DNA of 64,000 nucleotides from Pseudomonadota bacterium (lineage in GTDB: Bacteria > Pseudomonadota > Alphaproteobacteria > UBA8366), in contig JAYZAS010000018.1 in the NCBI GenBank assembly GCA_036339585.1, positions 62,001-126,000 of the forward strand. The letters run 5' to 3'. The translations under genes and the position numbers were made by a program. This document shows, piece after piece, positions 18,360-26,534 of this stretch. Under the pieces are notes generated by a model. It was not told where the DNA came from. It was given only the letters and a program-made list of their open reading frames with translations, and did not search any database. Every line of letters starts with the position of its first letter. The first letter of the stretch is position 1.

Positions 18360-19010
18360 TCAAGGTCGCCAGTCAGTAGCCACATCGTGTTGCTGATTGG
18401 GTGCCGCCTTTTGGAATGCTTGGTGTTGAGCACATTGGGTATCAATTCCTTTTAATGTCGGAAATGCGTCGAAGTCCAGGAAATCATAGCGTTTCGTAGC
18501 ATAAAGCTGTGGCACTAAAAAACAATCAGCCATCAAAGTAGTGTCGCCATGACAGAATTCACCTGTTGATGAATCTTTACTCAGCCAATCCTCAAGCATG
18601 CTTAAACCCTGGTTTGCTCAGTGTGCATAACAATCGTCACGTGCGCTGGTAGTAAATTTCCTTTGAACATAATCTCTAATTCGGCTTGCAAGACGTGGGT
18701 GCATTTCGCAAGCCACAGCTTGAGCGAACGATCGAACGCGTTCTCTTGCGGCCGGATCCTCTGTCACAAAGGACGGTTTTGGATACGTCTCTTCAAGATA
18801 TTCAAATATTGCTACTGATCGGCCTATCTTTAATCCTTTGTCTTGTAAGATAGGTACTACTGATTGGGGATTCACGGCTGCGTACTTACTATTCCATTGC
18901 TCGCGCTTAGCCAGTTTAACTGCCACCATTTCGCTCTCTAAACATTTAAATGCCATAGCAAGTCGTACACGGTAAGCAGCTGAGGATCGTCAATAAGTGT
19001 GAAGTTTCAA
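18360..19010 (-). pseudogene. maiA: Maleylacetoacetate isomerase (zeta-class GST) with two in-frame UGA codons
   Basis: One continuous minus-strand frame of 217 codons matches zeta-class glutathione transferase/maleylacetoacetate isomerase over its full length. It starts at TTG 19010 with AAGGAG 8 nt upstream, located at the end of the S9 peptidase gene. Readable parts are KLHTY-x-RSSAAYRVRLA, NPQSVVPILQD, VAIFEYLEETYP, FAQAVACEMHP, YAH-x-ANQGLSMLEDWL and TTLMADCFLVPQLYA, ending at UGA 18360-18362. The two x positions are UGA at 18992-18990 and 18620-18618. The first falls where bacterial relatives have an aromatic residue (often YWRSS) and the second where they have HW. Three other Trp codons in the gene are UGG. 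No frameshift is needed. The simplest reading is a recent pseudogene with two UGG-to-UGA changes; readthrough or recoding cannot be excluded from sequence. The next gene downstream, the DsbA-like gene, is convergent. Confidence 0.85.
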
Positions 19011-19014
19011 TAAA

Positions 19015-20958
19015 TTACTCCTTACTAAGGCCTCTAGCATTTTCAATGGATAACGTTGGCACGTTTTCCGCCGGCTGAAATCCAAAAACTCTACTATAAA
19101 AATAAAGCTCGCCCTCTAGTGCGCGTTTTATATTCTCAGATTGCCTAAAACCATGCCCTTCATTTGAAAATGGAAGATATGCTACCGGAATGCCGTTTTT
19201 CCGAAGAGCAGTAACCATTGCCTCCGCTTGAGCGGGCGACACAACTTTATCGTCAAGGCCTTGAAAGAAAATCACTGGACAGGTTAGCATTTCAACGAAT
19301 TTAATGGGAGAGCGGTCAGAGAGGTTTGAGTTTTTCTCTGGCAGCGAACCAATAAGAATATCAAGATAACTTGACTCAAATTTGTGTGTTTCTTTTGCTA
19401 ACTCTGAAAGATCTCCAATGCCGTAATAACTAGCACCCGCAGCAAAACAATCCTCAAATGTAATTGCACAAAGAGTTGTATAACCTCCTGCACTATTGCC
19501 AGAAATTGCCATACGGCCTTTATCAACCCAACCTTTTGCAGCTAGCCAATTTGCACCACTAACACAATCTTCAACATCAACCAGACCCCATTTACCATTT
19601 AACTTTTCACGATATGCCCTACCATAACCTGAAGATCCGCGATAATTAACGTCAAGCACCGCAAACCCACGAGTTGTCCAATACTGGGTTTTCAGATTGA
19701 GGGCCGCTGAAGCCTGTCCAGTAGGGCCCCCATGACATTTTACAATAAGCGGAGGGCGGGCATCCAAAGGCCCGACGCAATAGGCATTCTGCGGTTGATA
19801 GAAAAAACCATGCGTTGTTTCATCCTCGCCAACAGGAATCGAGACTGGAATCGGTCTTGAAATATTTGAAACGCCTAAATTTGTCTCTCCTGATTGATAA
19901 ATTATATCAATCTTTTTTTCTTCTAAATTTACCGAAGCCACAGCGGGTAGCTTCAAGAGACTTCCACCTACAAAAATAACCCGTCCGTTTCCAGCTTTTA
20001 ACCCGCTTATGTCTACGAACGAGGAATGTATGGGGCTAAACGCGGATGTTCTGAGATCAACGGTCGCCAGTTTAGAAAGTCCATCCACAATATAACTAAT
20101 TACCACAAGATGCTCGGAAGCGAATCCATATGTCGACAATCCGAAATTCCATTGAGGTACTCCACATTCCGCCTCTAATGGCAAGACCAATTCGACATTA
20201 TTTGCCCGAAGTCTATACAAGTTCCACCAACCGGACCGGTCAGAAACAAAATATAAAGTGCCATCTGGAGCAAATGTTGGCTGAAAAACAGACTCATTGG
20301 GTCCGCCTGCTAACAGCACCCTCTCTCCCACCGAACCGTCATTTTCTATCAAAGCGCGCCAAAGTAAAGTCCCATCCCATGGCATGCACGGATGATCCCA
20401 AGAAAGCCAAGACAACCATTTACCATCATTGGACAACGTTGGTGATGCATAAAAGTCCGCTCCTTCAACCAACGTTACTACTTCGCCAGTATCTCTTATT
20501 CCTATCAGCCGGTTGTAGGGCTCCTTGATACCCTCTATGTGCTCCTCAGATACGGCAATCAGCTGGTTTCGATTGGGGTCACGCACAAGATCCGCATACC
20601 GACAATTTTTGCCAGAAGTGATGGGAACAGCCGATCCAGCTCGCGATTTATGCCACACACGGCAGTCATTCACGTCACTATACCAAAGTTCGCCTCTCTC
20701 TACGCAATATGCCCCCCCGCCATACTCATGCACACGAGATCGAACATTAGAGTTTGGCGGCGAAAAATCTTCGACTACGCCTTTTTCTCCGAGCTTACAA
20801 ACAACACTGCGACCTTTATCGTTCGCTCGCACCTCGTTCCAATAGACATCCGATCCATCAAGACAAAGCTGACCAAGCGAAACTGTGTCATCTGCAATCC
20901 ACTCTGCGCTTAGCGACGATGACCAACCACCGTAGGGAACAATTTTTCTTTGTAACAT
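19015..20958 (-). CDS. S9 family peptidase (prolyl oligopeptidase / acylaminoacyl-peptidase type)
   Basis: A 647-residue serine peptidase with an N-terminal beta-propeller (about 1-370; blocks such as VHEYGGGAY and FVSDRSGWWNLYRL) and a C-terminal alpha/beta-hydrolase domain. The latter has KCHGGPTGQA, NYRGSSGYGRAYREKLNG, the nucleophile Ser in SGNSAGGYTT near residue 488, the Asp region LDDKVVSPAQAE and the His in NEGHGFRQ. There is no signal peptide, so it is probably cytoplasmic and degrades short peptides. The length is normal. The stop (TAA at 19017-19015) is 4 nt before the TTG of the maiA-like gene, so the two form one transcript. Confidence 0.93.
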   Translation of the reverse strand: MLQRKIVPYGGWSSSLSAEWIADDTVSLGQLCLDGSDVYWNEVRANDKGRSVVCKLGEKGVVEDFSPPNSNVRSRVHEYGGGAYCVERGELWYSDVNDCRVWHKSRAGSAVPITSGKNCRYADLVRDPNRNQLIAVSEEHIEGIKEPYNRLIGIRDTGEVVTLVEGADFYASPTLSNDGKWLSWLSWDHPCMPWDGTLLWRALIENDGSVGERVLLAGGPNESVFQPTFAPDGTLYFVSDRSGWWNLYRLRANNVELVLPLEAECGVPQWNFGLSTYGFASEHLVVISYIVDGLSKLATVDLRTSAFSPIHSSFVDISGLKAGNGRVIFVGGSLLKLPAVASVNLEEKKIDIIYQSGETNLGVSNISRPIPVSIPVGEDETTHGFFYQPQNAYCVGPLDARPPLIVKCHGGPTGQASAALNLKTQYWTTRGFAVLDVNYRGSSGYGRAYREKLNGKWGLVDVEDCVSGANWLAAKGWVDKGRMAISGNSAGGYTTLCAITFEDCFAAGASYYGIGDLSELAKETHKFESSYLDILIGSLPEKNSNLSDRSPIKFVEMLTCPVIFFQGLDDKVVSPAQAEAMVTALRKNGIPVAYLPFSNEGHGFRQSENIKRALEGELYFYSRVFGFQPAENVPTLSIENARGLSKE

Positions 20959-21117
20959 GGCTTTCCATCAATTTCGGCATCAAACGCTCGGTAATTTAAC
21001 CGCTGCCCAATGGATATGGGAAGAGACGTTTTTTTTTGCATAACTTACTCATCTTTTCTTCCCCACCGCTCCGAATTGATATAGTACGAACATCATAAAC
21101 TGCTCGGGATTGTTGAA

Positions 21118-21570
21118 TTGACCGCTAAAAAGCGAATACTACTCCTTAATGGACCAAATTTAAATATGCTCGGCGTACGAGAGCCAGACATTTACGGCTT
21201 TACCACGCTCGAAGAAATTGAAAAAACTGTTCAAGCCACGGCAAGAAGACTCGATTTAGAACTAACCTTTAAGCAAACAAATCTTGAAGGCGAACTTGTA
21301 AGTTGGATTCAGGATGCTCGTTTTCAAACGGATATCATAGTTATAAATGCTGGAGCATTTTCCCACACCTCAATAGCGATTTTAGATGCATTACAGCTAT
21401 TAGAAATTCCGATCATAGAATTGCATTTATCTAATATATTCGCACGCGAGGAATTTAGACATAATTCCTACATTTCAAGATGCGCGAACGGTGTAATTTG
21501 CGGTTTCGGTGCAGCTGGTTACAATTTGGCACTGGAAGCTGCTGCACAAATATTCAGCAAACAGGATTGA
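21118..21570 (+). CDS. aroQ: 3-dehydroquinate dehydratase, type II
   Basis: A 150-residue enzyme of the shikimate pathway converting 3-dehydroquinate to 3-dehydroshikimate. Diagnostic parts are LLLNGPNLNMLGVREPDIYG (residues 7-26, with the lid Tyr), the NAGAFSHTSIAI block with the substrate-binding Asn, and ELHLSNIFAREEFRHNSY with the catalytic His region. It starts at TTG 21118. It ends at UGA 21568-21570, six nt before accB, at the normal length for the family; this is independent evidence that UGA is a real stop here. It is the first gene of an aroQ-accB-accC-aat run, an order common in proteobacteria. Confidence 0.96.
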   Translation: MTAKKRILLLNGPNLNMLGVREPDIYGFTTLEEIEKTVQATARRLDLELTFKQTNLEGELVSWIQDARFQTDIIVINAGAFSHTSIAILDALQLLEIPIIELHLSNIFAREEFRHNSYISRCANGVICGFGAAGYNLALEAAAQIFSKQD

Positions 21571-21575
21571 AACGC

Positions 21576-22037
21576 ATGGCTAAAATTAACCTCAACAAAG
21601 AACTCATACGGGAACTGAGCGAGCTCTTGGACGAAACGGGGTTATGCGAGATCGAAATAAGCGAGGGACGTCAATCCGTCCGCGTGTCTCGACGGGGAGA
21701 GAGCAATATTTCTTCTTTTAGGACTGAGGTACCTGCCACTCAAAATAACAACCCACCCGCACCAAACCCACACAAAATTGAAGAAAATGCCGAAGAAAAC
21801 TTAACTGGTGTAGTAACATCACCAATGGTAGGCACTGTTTATCTCTCACCAAAACCAAATGATCCTGCTTTTGTCAAAGAAGGAGATAGTGTCAGTGAAG
21901 GGCAGTCGATAATGATTATTGAAGCAATGAAAGTCATGAACCCGATACCAGCGCCCCATTCCGGCAAAGTTACCAAGATCCTAGTAACCGACACACAGTC
22001 TGTTGAGTTTGGAGAACCACTTCTAGTTATTGAGTAA
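21576..22037 (+). CDS. accB: Acetyl-CoA carboxylase biotin carboxyl carrier protein
   Basis: A 153-residue BCCP, the biotin-carrying subunit of acetyl-CoA carboxylase, the first step of fatty acid synthesis. The biotinyl lysine is in IIEAMKVMN near the C-terminus, inside the hammerhead domain that begins at about residue 75 (VTSPMVGTVYLSPKP). The N-terminal helix LNKELIRELSELLDETGL is typical, followed by a Pro/Asn-rich linker. ATG 21576 was chosen over an in-frame start at 21480 that would overlap aroQ. The accC gene follows after 5 nt. Confidence 0.97.
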   Translation: MAKINLNKELIRELSELLDETGLCEIEISEGRQSVRVSRRGESNISSFRTEVPATQNNNPPAPNPHKIEENAEENLTGVVTSPMVGTVYLSPKPNDPAFVKEGDSVSEGQSIMIIEAMKVMNPIPAPHSGKVTKILVTDTQSVEFGEPLLVIE

Positions 22038-22042
22038 ACCCT

Positions 22043-23395
22043 TTGTTTGAAAAAGTTCTCATTGCTAACCGAGGCGAAATTGCACTGCGCATTCACCGGG
22101 CGTGTAAAGAGCTCGGCATAAATACCGTGGCAGTGCACTCCACAGCAGATGCTGACGCCATGCACGTGCGGTTGGCAGATGAGGCGGTATGTATTGGCCC
22201 TCCAAATTCTGGAGATAGTTATCTGAATATTCCCGCAATCCTGTCGGCTGCTAATATCACCGCTGCAGATGCCATACACCCGGGTATTGGTTTTCTCTCG
22301 GAAAATGCAAAATTTGCTAGAATGGTTGAAGAACATGATCTTGTTTTCATAGGACCGTCGCCAGAACATATACGGTTAATGGGTGATAAAATCACAGCAA
22401 AGCAAAAAGCAATCGAGATTGGCCTTCCGGTGGTGCCGGGATCAGATGGCCCGGTCACAACAATTGAAGAAGCAACGGAGTTCGCAGCGCATGCTGGCTA
22501 TCCAATTCTTATCAAAGCGGCTTCTGGAGGAGGCGGGCGCGGAATGAAGATTGCGAAAACAGCGGAAGAGCTGCCTGAGGCTCTTGCTGTTTGTAAACAG
22601 GAAGCACTGACTGCATTTGGTGATGATACTGTATACATAGAAAAGCTTTTGCAGAAGCCACGACATATTGAAATTCAGGCACTAGGTGATGGAAATGGAA
22701 CTGTCGTACATCTTGGCGAACGCGATTGCTCACTTCAACGGCGGCATCAAAAAGTTCTCGAAGAGGCACCCTCGCCCGCCCTCGATCAAAAAACGCGAGC
22801 GGATATAGGCCAAGCAGTTACCAAAGCACTAGAGAAAATAAACTACCGTAGTGCCGGAACAGTGGAGTTTCTTTTTGACGAGGGTAAATTTTATTTTATC
22901 GAAATGAATACACGCCTCCAAGTTGAACATCCGATAAGCGAAATGATTACCGGCTACGATCTTGTGCGTGCTCAGTTAAAAATCGCCGCGGGTGAATCAC
23001 TCGGCTTTTCTCAGGCTGATATCCCACTTGAAGGGCACGCCATTGAATGCCGCATCAACGCAGAACATCCCATTACTTTTGCACCTTCGCCAGGTACAAT
23101 CACAGACTTTCATGCCCCGGGTGGTCTAGGTGTGCGCGTCGACTCAGCTATCTATTCTGGGTATAGGGTACCCCCATACTACGATAGCATGATCGCTAAG
23201 TTAATAGTTCATGGCCGGGATCGCCAACAATGCTTGATGCGACTAAGGCGCACTTTGGATGAAATTGTAATAGGTGGTATTGACTCCACTATCCAATTGC
23301 ATCAGCGCTTGATGAATGAACCAGACTTTATTGCAGGTCATTATGACATCCATTGGCTGGAAGCATGGCTTGAGTCCTCACCTAACAAAAAGTAG
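22043..23395 (+). CDS. accC: Acetyl-CoA carboxylase biotin carboxylase subunit
   Basis: A 450-residue ATP-grasp enzyme that carboxylates the biotin on AccB using bicarbonate and ATP. Visible are FEKVLIANRGEIALRIHRA at the N-terminus, the glycine-rich ATP loop KAASGGGGRGMKI, GERDCSLQRRHQKVLEEAPS, FIEMNTRLQVEHPISEMITG with the metal ligands and catalytic Arg, and the C-terminal region GHAIECRINAE. It starts at TTG 22043, five nt after accB. The length is normal and nothing is odd. Confidence 0.97.
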   Translation: MFEKVLIANRGEIALRIHRACKELGINTVAVHSTADADAMHVRLADEAVCIGPPNSGDSYLNIPAILSAANITAADAIHPGIGFLSENAKFARMVEEHDLVFIGPSPEHIRLMGDKITAKQKAIEIGLPVVPGSDGPVTTIEEATEFAAHAGYPILIKAASGGGGRGMKIAKTAEELPEALAVCKQEALTAFGDDTVYIEKLLQKPRHIEIQALGDGNGTVVHLGERDCSLQRRHQKVLEEAPSPALDQKTRADIGQAVTKALEKINYRSAGTVEFLFDEGKFYFIEMNTRLQVEHPISEMITGYDLVRAQLKIAAGESLGFSQADIPLEGHAIECRINAEHPITFAPSPGTITDFHAPGGLGVRVDSAIYSGYRVPPYYDSMIAKLIVHGRDRQQCLMRLRRTLDEIVIGGIDSTIQLHQRLMNEPDFIAGHYDIHWLEAWLESSPNKK

Positions 23396-23403
23396 CTAAG
23401 CTC

Positions 23404-24042
23404 ATGCCGGACGTTACGCCTGAAGTTATATTACGAGCTTATAAAGCGGGACTTTTCCCTATGTCCGAAAGCTATGACGATCCCAAAATTTTTTGGGTTG
23501 ATCCGCGTGTCAGAGGTATTCTCCCAATTAAAAAGTTTCATGTACCGCGACGCCTCAAAAGGACAGTGCGTTCAGAACGTTTTGAAATAACCATCAACAC
23601 AGAATTCAAGTCCATAATGGAAGGGTGTGCAGCGTCTGTGAGCAACCGGCCAAAAACTTGGATAAATAGCCAGATCATTGAACTTTATACAGCATTACAC
23701 GACATGGGTTTTGCGCACTCCATTGAATGTTGGCGTAATGGGCTTTTGGCTGGCGGTCTATACGGAATTGCGCTCGGCGGAGTTTTTTTCGGCGAAAGCA
23801 TGTTTTCTCGTGAACGCGACTCAAGCAAAGTGGCCTTAGTGCATCTAATAGCCCGCATGCGCGCTGGGAATTTTATGTTTATTGACACTCAGTTTATAAA
23901 TAAACATTTGAGTAGATTTGGTGCTATCGCGATATCACGTGCTGAGTATCAATCACTTTTAAAGCAAGCGATTGATATGAAATCTAATTTTCATGTGCCG
24001 ATTGACGAATACAAACTGAACCTTGTACTCGATACCGGTTAA
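23404..24042 (+). CDS. aat: Leucyl/phenylalanyl-tRNA--protein transferase
   Basis: A 212-residue enzyme that adds Leu or Phe from aminoacyl-tRNA to N-terminal Lys/Arg of proteins, marking them for the ClpS-ClpAP N-degron pathway. Motifs are YKAGLFPMSE, IFWVDPRVRGILP, HSIECWRNGLLAGGLYGIALG, FFGESMFSRERDSSKVAL and FIDTQF. It starts at ATG 23404, eight nt after accC. Its partners clpS and clpA are in the same window at 33.8-36.5 kb, so the complete N-degron branch is encoded here. Confidence 0.97.
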   Translation: MPDVTPEVILRAYKAGLFPMSESYDDPKIFWVDPRVRGILPIKKFHVPRRLKRTVRSERFEITINTEFKSIMEGCAASVSNRPKTWINSQIIELYTALHDMGFAHSIECWRNGLLAGGLYGIALGGVFFGESMFSRERDSSKVALVHLIARMRAGNFMFIDTQFINKHLSRFGAIAISRAEYQSLLKQAIDMKSNFHVPIDEYKLNLVLDTG

Positions 24043-24109
24043 CAAACTCCGAATAGTAAGCTGCTAACCCAAATTTCCTTCCGCAATAGAGGATCCAATA
24101 AACATTAAC

Positions 24110-24137
24110 TTTTATTGGCCGTAATAAAAATTTTTTT
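24110..24137. terminator. Possible weak intrinsic terminator after aat
   Basis: TTTTATT (24110-24116), a GGCCGT loop and AATAAAA (24123-24129) form a 7-bp, AT-only stem. It is followed on the plus strand by an A and seven T residues. It lies about 70 nt downstream of aat in the convergent gap before DUF2155. The stem is weak, so confidence is low. Confidence 0.35.
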
Positions 24138-24242
24138 GACCCACATGGTTTGTTAAAGAAATCTAACCTGAACACCTACCCTTTGTTCAAATCAAAATCT
24201 ATAGGGTTTTGGTTTAAAGCTATTTCCTGAGATCGTATTTAT

Positions 24243-24611
24243 TTATCGCTTACAGTCTAACACCCACACATCATATACGGGATGCTCCAACCCGCTAAGT
24301 CCCGGACTTGAAGCAAACATCCAGCCATGAAAAAGGTCAATACGTGTCTCGTTTGGTTTGGCCTCATAAATATCAAGATAAGCAGCAGACTCAGGCGGTT
24401 CCTCGGGAGGTGTGCGTTCACATTTTTGCACCACAATCTCCAACGTCCCAAAGCGCACCGTTCGTCCGGTTGGCGCCTCAAATGACCACACTCTAGCTGT
24501 CACTTTATCCATCCCTTGCAATACAACGGTATTTCCTTCAAAGCACCGCCCCGGAACTGCAAGGAAAAGCAGGCCAAATAAAATCACAGGCAAACAGCGA
24601 AATACAAACAT
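24243..24611 (-). CDS. DUF2155 domain-containing secreted protein
   Basis: A 122-residue small exported protein. An N-terminal signal sequence (CLPVILFGLLFLAVPGRC, residues 6-23) precedes the DUF2155 core: LQGMDKVTARV, a central FGTLEIVVQKCERTPPEE, and the C-terminal HGWMFASSPGLSGLEHPVYD-VWVLDC. Two cysteines (in KCERTP and LDCKR) may pair. The function is unknown; the family is almost confined to alphaproteobacteria and often sits beside aat, mlaD and NDUFA12, as here. It is the last gene of the NDUFA12-MCE operon, 45 nt after the third MCE gene. Confidence 0.9.
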   Translation of the reverse strand: MFVFRCLPVILFGLLFLAVPGRCFEGNTVVLQGMDKVTARVWSFEAPTGRTVRFGTLEIVVQKCERTPPEEPPESAAYLDIYEAKPNETRIDLFHGWMFASSPGLSGLEHPVYDVWVLDCKR

Positions 24612-24656
24612 CGTTAAATAGCTCTTATACTTTGCATAAATGATGCAAGCGTCGTC

Positions 24657-25178
24657 TTAGAGCCCTGGTGATTGAGACACCGGACCTTCGCGAACCAATA
24701 CCAGTACTCGCTCTAAGAGTTCGCCGAGCGATATAACGTCTTTTGTTTTTGTGAGCTCCGCCCCATCACCAAGAGATTTTTTCCCACCACCGGGCTCAAG
24801 TTTTATATAATTGCCGCCGAGTAGCCCATCGTTACCTATTCTCACCCGCGTATCACCTGTTAGGCGAATATCAGGCCTAATCGTCATTGTTACAACTGCT
24901 TTAAACGTTTGGGGATCAACTTTTTGATCTATTACTGTGCCAACCTTAACGCCGCCGATACGCACATCACTCCCTATTACCAGCCCATCAACAGAGGTGA
25001 ACTGAGCAGTGACCTTAAAACCACCCTCCGGCTTTAAGTCGGTGGATATAAATGCGAAATAAACTGATATTCCAATAACTAATAAAACAACAAATCCAAG
25101 AACCGCCTCCGCAGTTTTTCGCGAGAATAGTGCTTGTGCTCCGATGTCAGGATTTTTCCCTCTAAAATTTGATTTCAT
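24657..25178 (-). CDS. MCE domain lipid-transport protein (MlaD family), copy 1 (distal)
   Basis: A 173-residue protein with an N-terminal membrane helix (AEAVLGFVVLLVIGISVYFAF, about 24-44) and one MCE domain (VTAQFTSVDGLVIGSDVRIGGVKVGTV up to GNYIKLEPGG). MlaD-type proteins form periplasmic hexamers that carry phospholipids between membranes, with the MlaE permease and MlaF ATPase; neither is in the window. The C-terminal tail LGELLERVLVLVREG is a short helix. The start ATG overlaps the stop of the preceding MCE gene as TGATG, indicating coupled translation. It is one of three adjacent paralogues that differ clearly from each other. This copy has the closest match to the usual single alphaproteobacterial MlaD. 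Confidence 0.9.
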   Translation of the reverse strand: MKSNFRGKNPDIGAQALFSRKTAEAVLGFVVLLVIGISVYFAFISTDLKPEGGFKVTAQFTSVDGLVIGSDVRIGGVKVGTVIDQKVDPQTFKAVVTMTIRPDIRLTGDTRVRIGNDGLLGGNYIKLEPGGGKKSLGDGAELTKTKDVISLGELLERVLVLVREGPVSQSPGL

Positions 25179-25633
25179 CAGAGATCGCCTCCCACACCCA
25201 AACCGAAGATTTCCTTCCCAACAGTAGTTTCAACCGGCTCTACATCTTTAGTATTTTTCAAAAAAAGCCCATTCTGGTTAGAAAGCTTGCCTTGACCCGG
25301 TTCAAGAGCAATGTATTTCCCCCCAAGCACCCCCTCCGAAACGACTGCGGCTGCAGTATCAAAGGGTAATTTCAATTCTTTCAGGATTTGCATCTGCACA
25401 AGCGCGCGGTAATCTTGTTGATCTATTGTAAGGCCAACGACGGTGCCAACTTTTACGCCGCCAATCCGGACATCGTTCCCGACACCAAGACCATCAACAG
25501 AATTAAATTTTGCTTTCAATTCCCAACCTTGAATCGAAGCGATGTTGCCAACGTTTTGTGCGAAAACGAGAAAAACTCCTGCTACCACAAGAACCATGGC
25601 GGCTAGAGTGGTCTCCAATACATTTCTTTTCAT
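25178..25633 (-). CDS. MCE domain lipid-transport protein (MlaD family), copy 2 (middle)
   Basis: A 151-residue paralogue of its neighbours. It has an N-terminal membrane helix (ETTLAAMVLVVAGVFLVFA, about 7-25) and an MCE domain (LKAKFNSVDGLGVGNDVRIGGVKVGTVVG, then SEGVLGGKYIALEPGQG). The C-terminal tail (TTVGKEIFGLGVGGDL) is short and lacks the helix seen in copies 1 and 3. It ends in UGA within a TGATG overlap with copy 1, and begins 17 nt after copy 3. Likely a subunit of the same or a mixed MCE ring. Confidence 0.88.
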   Translation of the reverse strand: MKRNVLETTLAAMVLVVAGVFLVFAQNVGNIASIQGWELKAKFNSVDGLGVGNDVRIGGVKVGTVVGLTIDQQDYRALVQMQILKELKLPFDTAAAVVSEGVLGGKYIALEPGQGKLSNQNGLFLKNTKDVEPVETTVGKEIFGLGVGGDL

Positions 25634-25650
25634 TTGCCCACACCCACAGA

Positions 25651-26175
25651 TTAAGGGTTAAGAATGCTAAATGGGTTATCCGTCTTCTTCGCCGATGCCG
25701 GTCCAATTGCTTGTGCACGTTTTTCTTCAGCCTCAATCACAATTTTTTCTAATAGTTCTAGAAGTGGTATAGAATCTTGGACGAATTCGAAGGTATCACC
25801 GGACTTCATATTTGCCTCAGATCCACCGGGCTCTATTTTAAGGTATTTTGGGCCAAGCAACCCATCGGAAACAATCGAGATTGTACTTTCATGCGGAACC
25901 TTAGTTTCCTTTTGAAATGCCATCTTTACTAGAACATTTTGTCGATTGGTATCATATTCTCGCGCCGTGACTTGTCCAACCTTAATGCCAGTAAGAACAA
26001 CATCACTGCCAACTGAAATACCATCGGTTGCATTGAAACGGGCGCTCAAAAGATAACCCGCAGCCTCACCCTTCGGCCCGCTTTGGTACGACAACAGAAA
26101 TAGTGCCGCAGTTAGCCCGATTACTAACATACCTAGCAAAATGTGTTTGATTTCGTGCCTTGATTCCTCTCCCAT
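25651..26175 (-). CDS. MCE domain lipid-transport protein (MlaD family), copy 3 (proximal)
   Basis: Another MCE protein, 174 residues from ATG 26175, with a membrane helix (ILLGMLVIGLTAALFLLSY, about 12-30) and an MCE domain (LSARFNATDGISVGSDVVLTGIKVG, then SDGLLGPKYLKIEPGG). A C-terminal helix (PLLELLEKIVIEAEEKRAQ) follows, as in canonical MlaD. The start is uncertain: ATG 26175 overlaps the NDUFA12 stop as TAATG and is preferred; ATG 26190 would add five residues. Its MCE core diverges most from the other two (VVLTGIKVG in place of VRIGGVKVG), so it may have a different position in the complex. Confidence 0.88.
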   Translation of the reverse strand: MGEESRHEIKHILLGMLVIGLTAALFLLSYQSGPKGEAAGYLLSARFNATDGISVGSDVVLTGIKVGQVTAREYDTNRQNVLVKMAFQKETKVPHESTISIVSDGLLGPKYLKIEPGGSEANMKSGDTFEFVQDSIPLLELLEKIVIEAEEKRAQAIGPASAKKTDNPFSILNP

Positions 26176-26531
26176 TAATTTGGCTTCCATGATTCATAGT
26201 CGCCCGTGGCACGATCACGTTTACCGCTTTTTAGCGTGTGTCCGGGCGGACGATAGGCACTTTCTGTTCCGGTCAGGTTCGGGATGTGCTTTCTTTGCCA
26301 GGCGTGTGTCTTAACATTGTCTAGTGGCGGTTCACTTACGGTGTAGTGAAGCCAACCGTTCCATGGCGCCGGGACCTGACTAGCTTCGTCATCTCCGGCG
26401 TAAACCACCCAGCGTTTGCGTCGCCCAGGGCCAGTATTACGTCGTTTTTGGTAGTATCGATTTCCCGACTCGTCTGAGCCCACATAAGCGCCGCTAAGCA
26501 ACGTAATCATTCGTGTGATCATCGTCGGCAT
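26175..26531 (-). CDS. NDUFA12 / complex I B17.2 family protein
   Basis: A 118-residue protein matching the NADH:ubiquinone oxidoreductase NDUFA12 accessory-subunit family. It has the typical core VGSDESGNRYYQKR, RRKRWVVYAGDDEASQVPAPWNGWLHY and the C-terminal basic tail with PGHTL and YESWKPN. In alphaproteobacteria it is a supernumerary complex I subunit at the inner membrane. ATG 26531 was chosen because GGAGG lies 8 nt upstream. It heads an operon with three MCE genes and DUF2155. Its stop overlaps the next start (TAATG). Confidence 0.93.
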   Translation of the reverse strand: MPTMITRMITLLSGAYVGSDESGNRYYQKRRNTGPGRRKRWVVYAGDDEASQVPAPWNGWLHYTVSEPPLDNVKTHAWQRKHIPNLTGTESAYRPPGHTLKSGKRDRATGDYESWKPN

Positions 26532-26534
26532 CAA

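Noticed and set aside
18360-19010. Genome-wide reassignment of UGA to tryptophan
   Set aside because: aroQ, imuB, GT4 and MCE copy 2 end naturally at UGA, and prfB keeps UGA frameshift control, so UGA is a stop in this genome. Only local readthrough remains possible.
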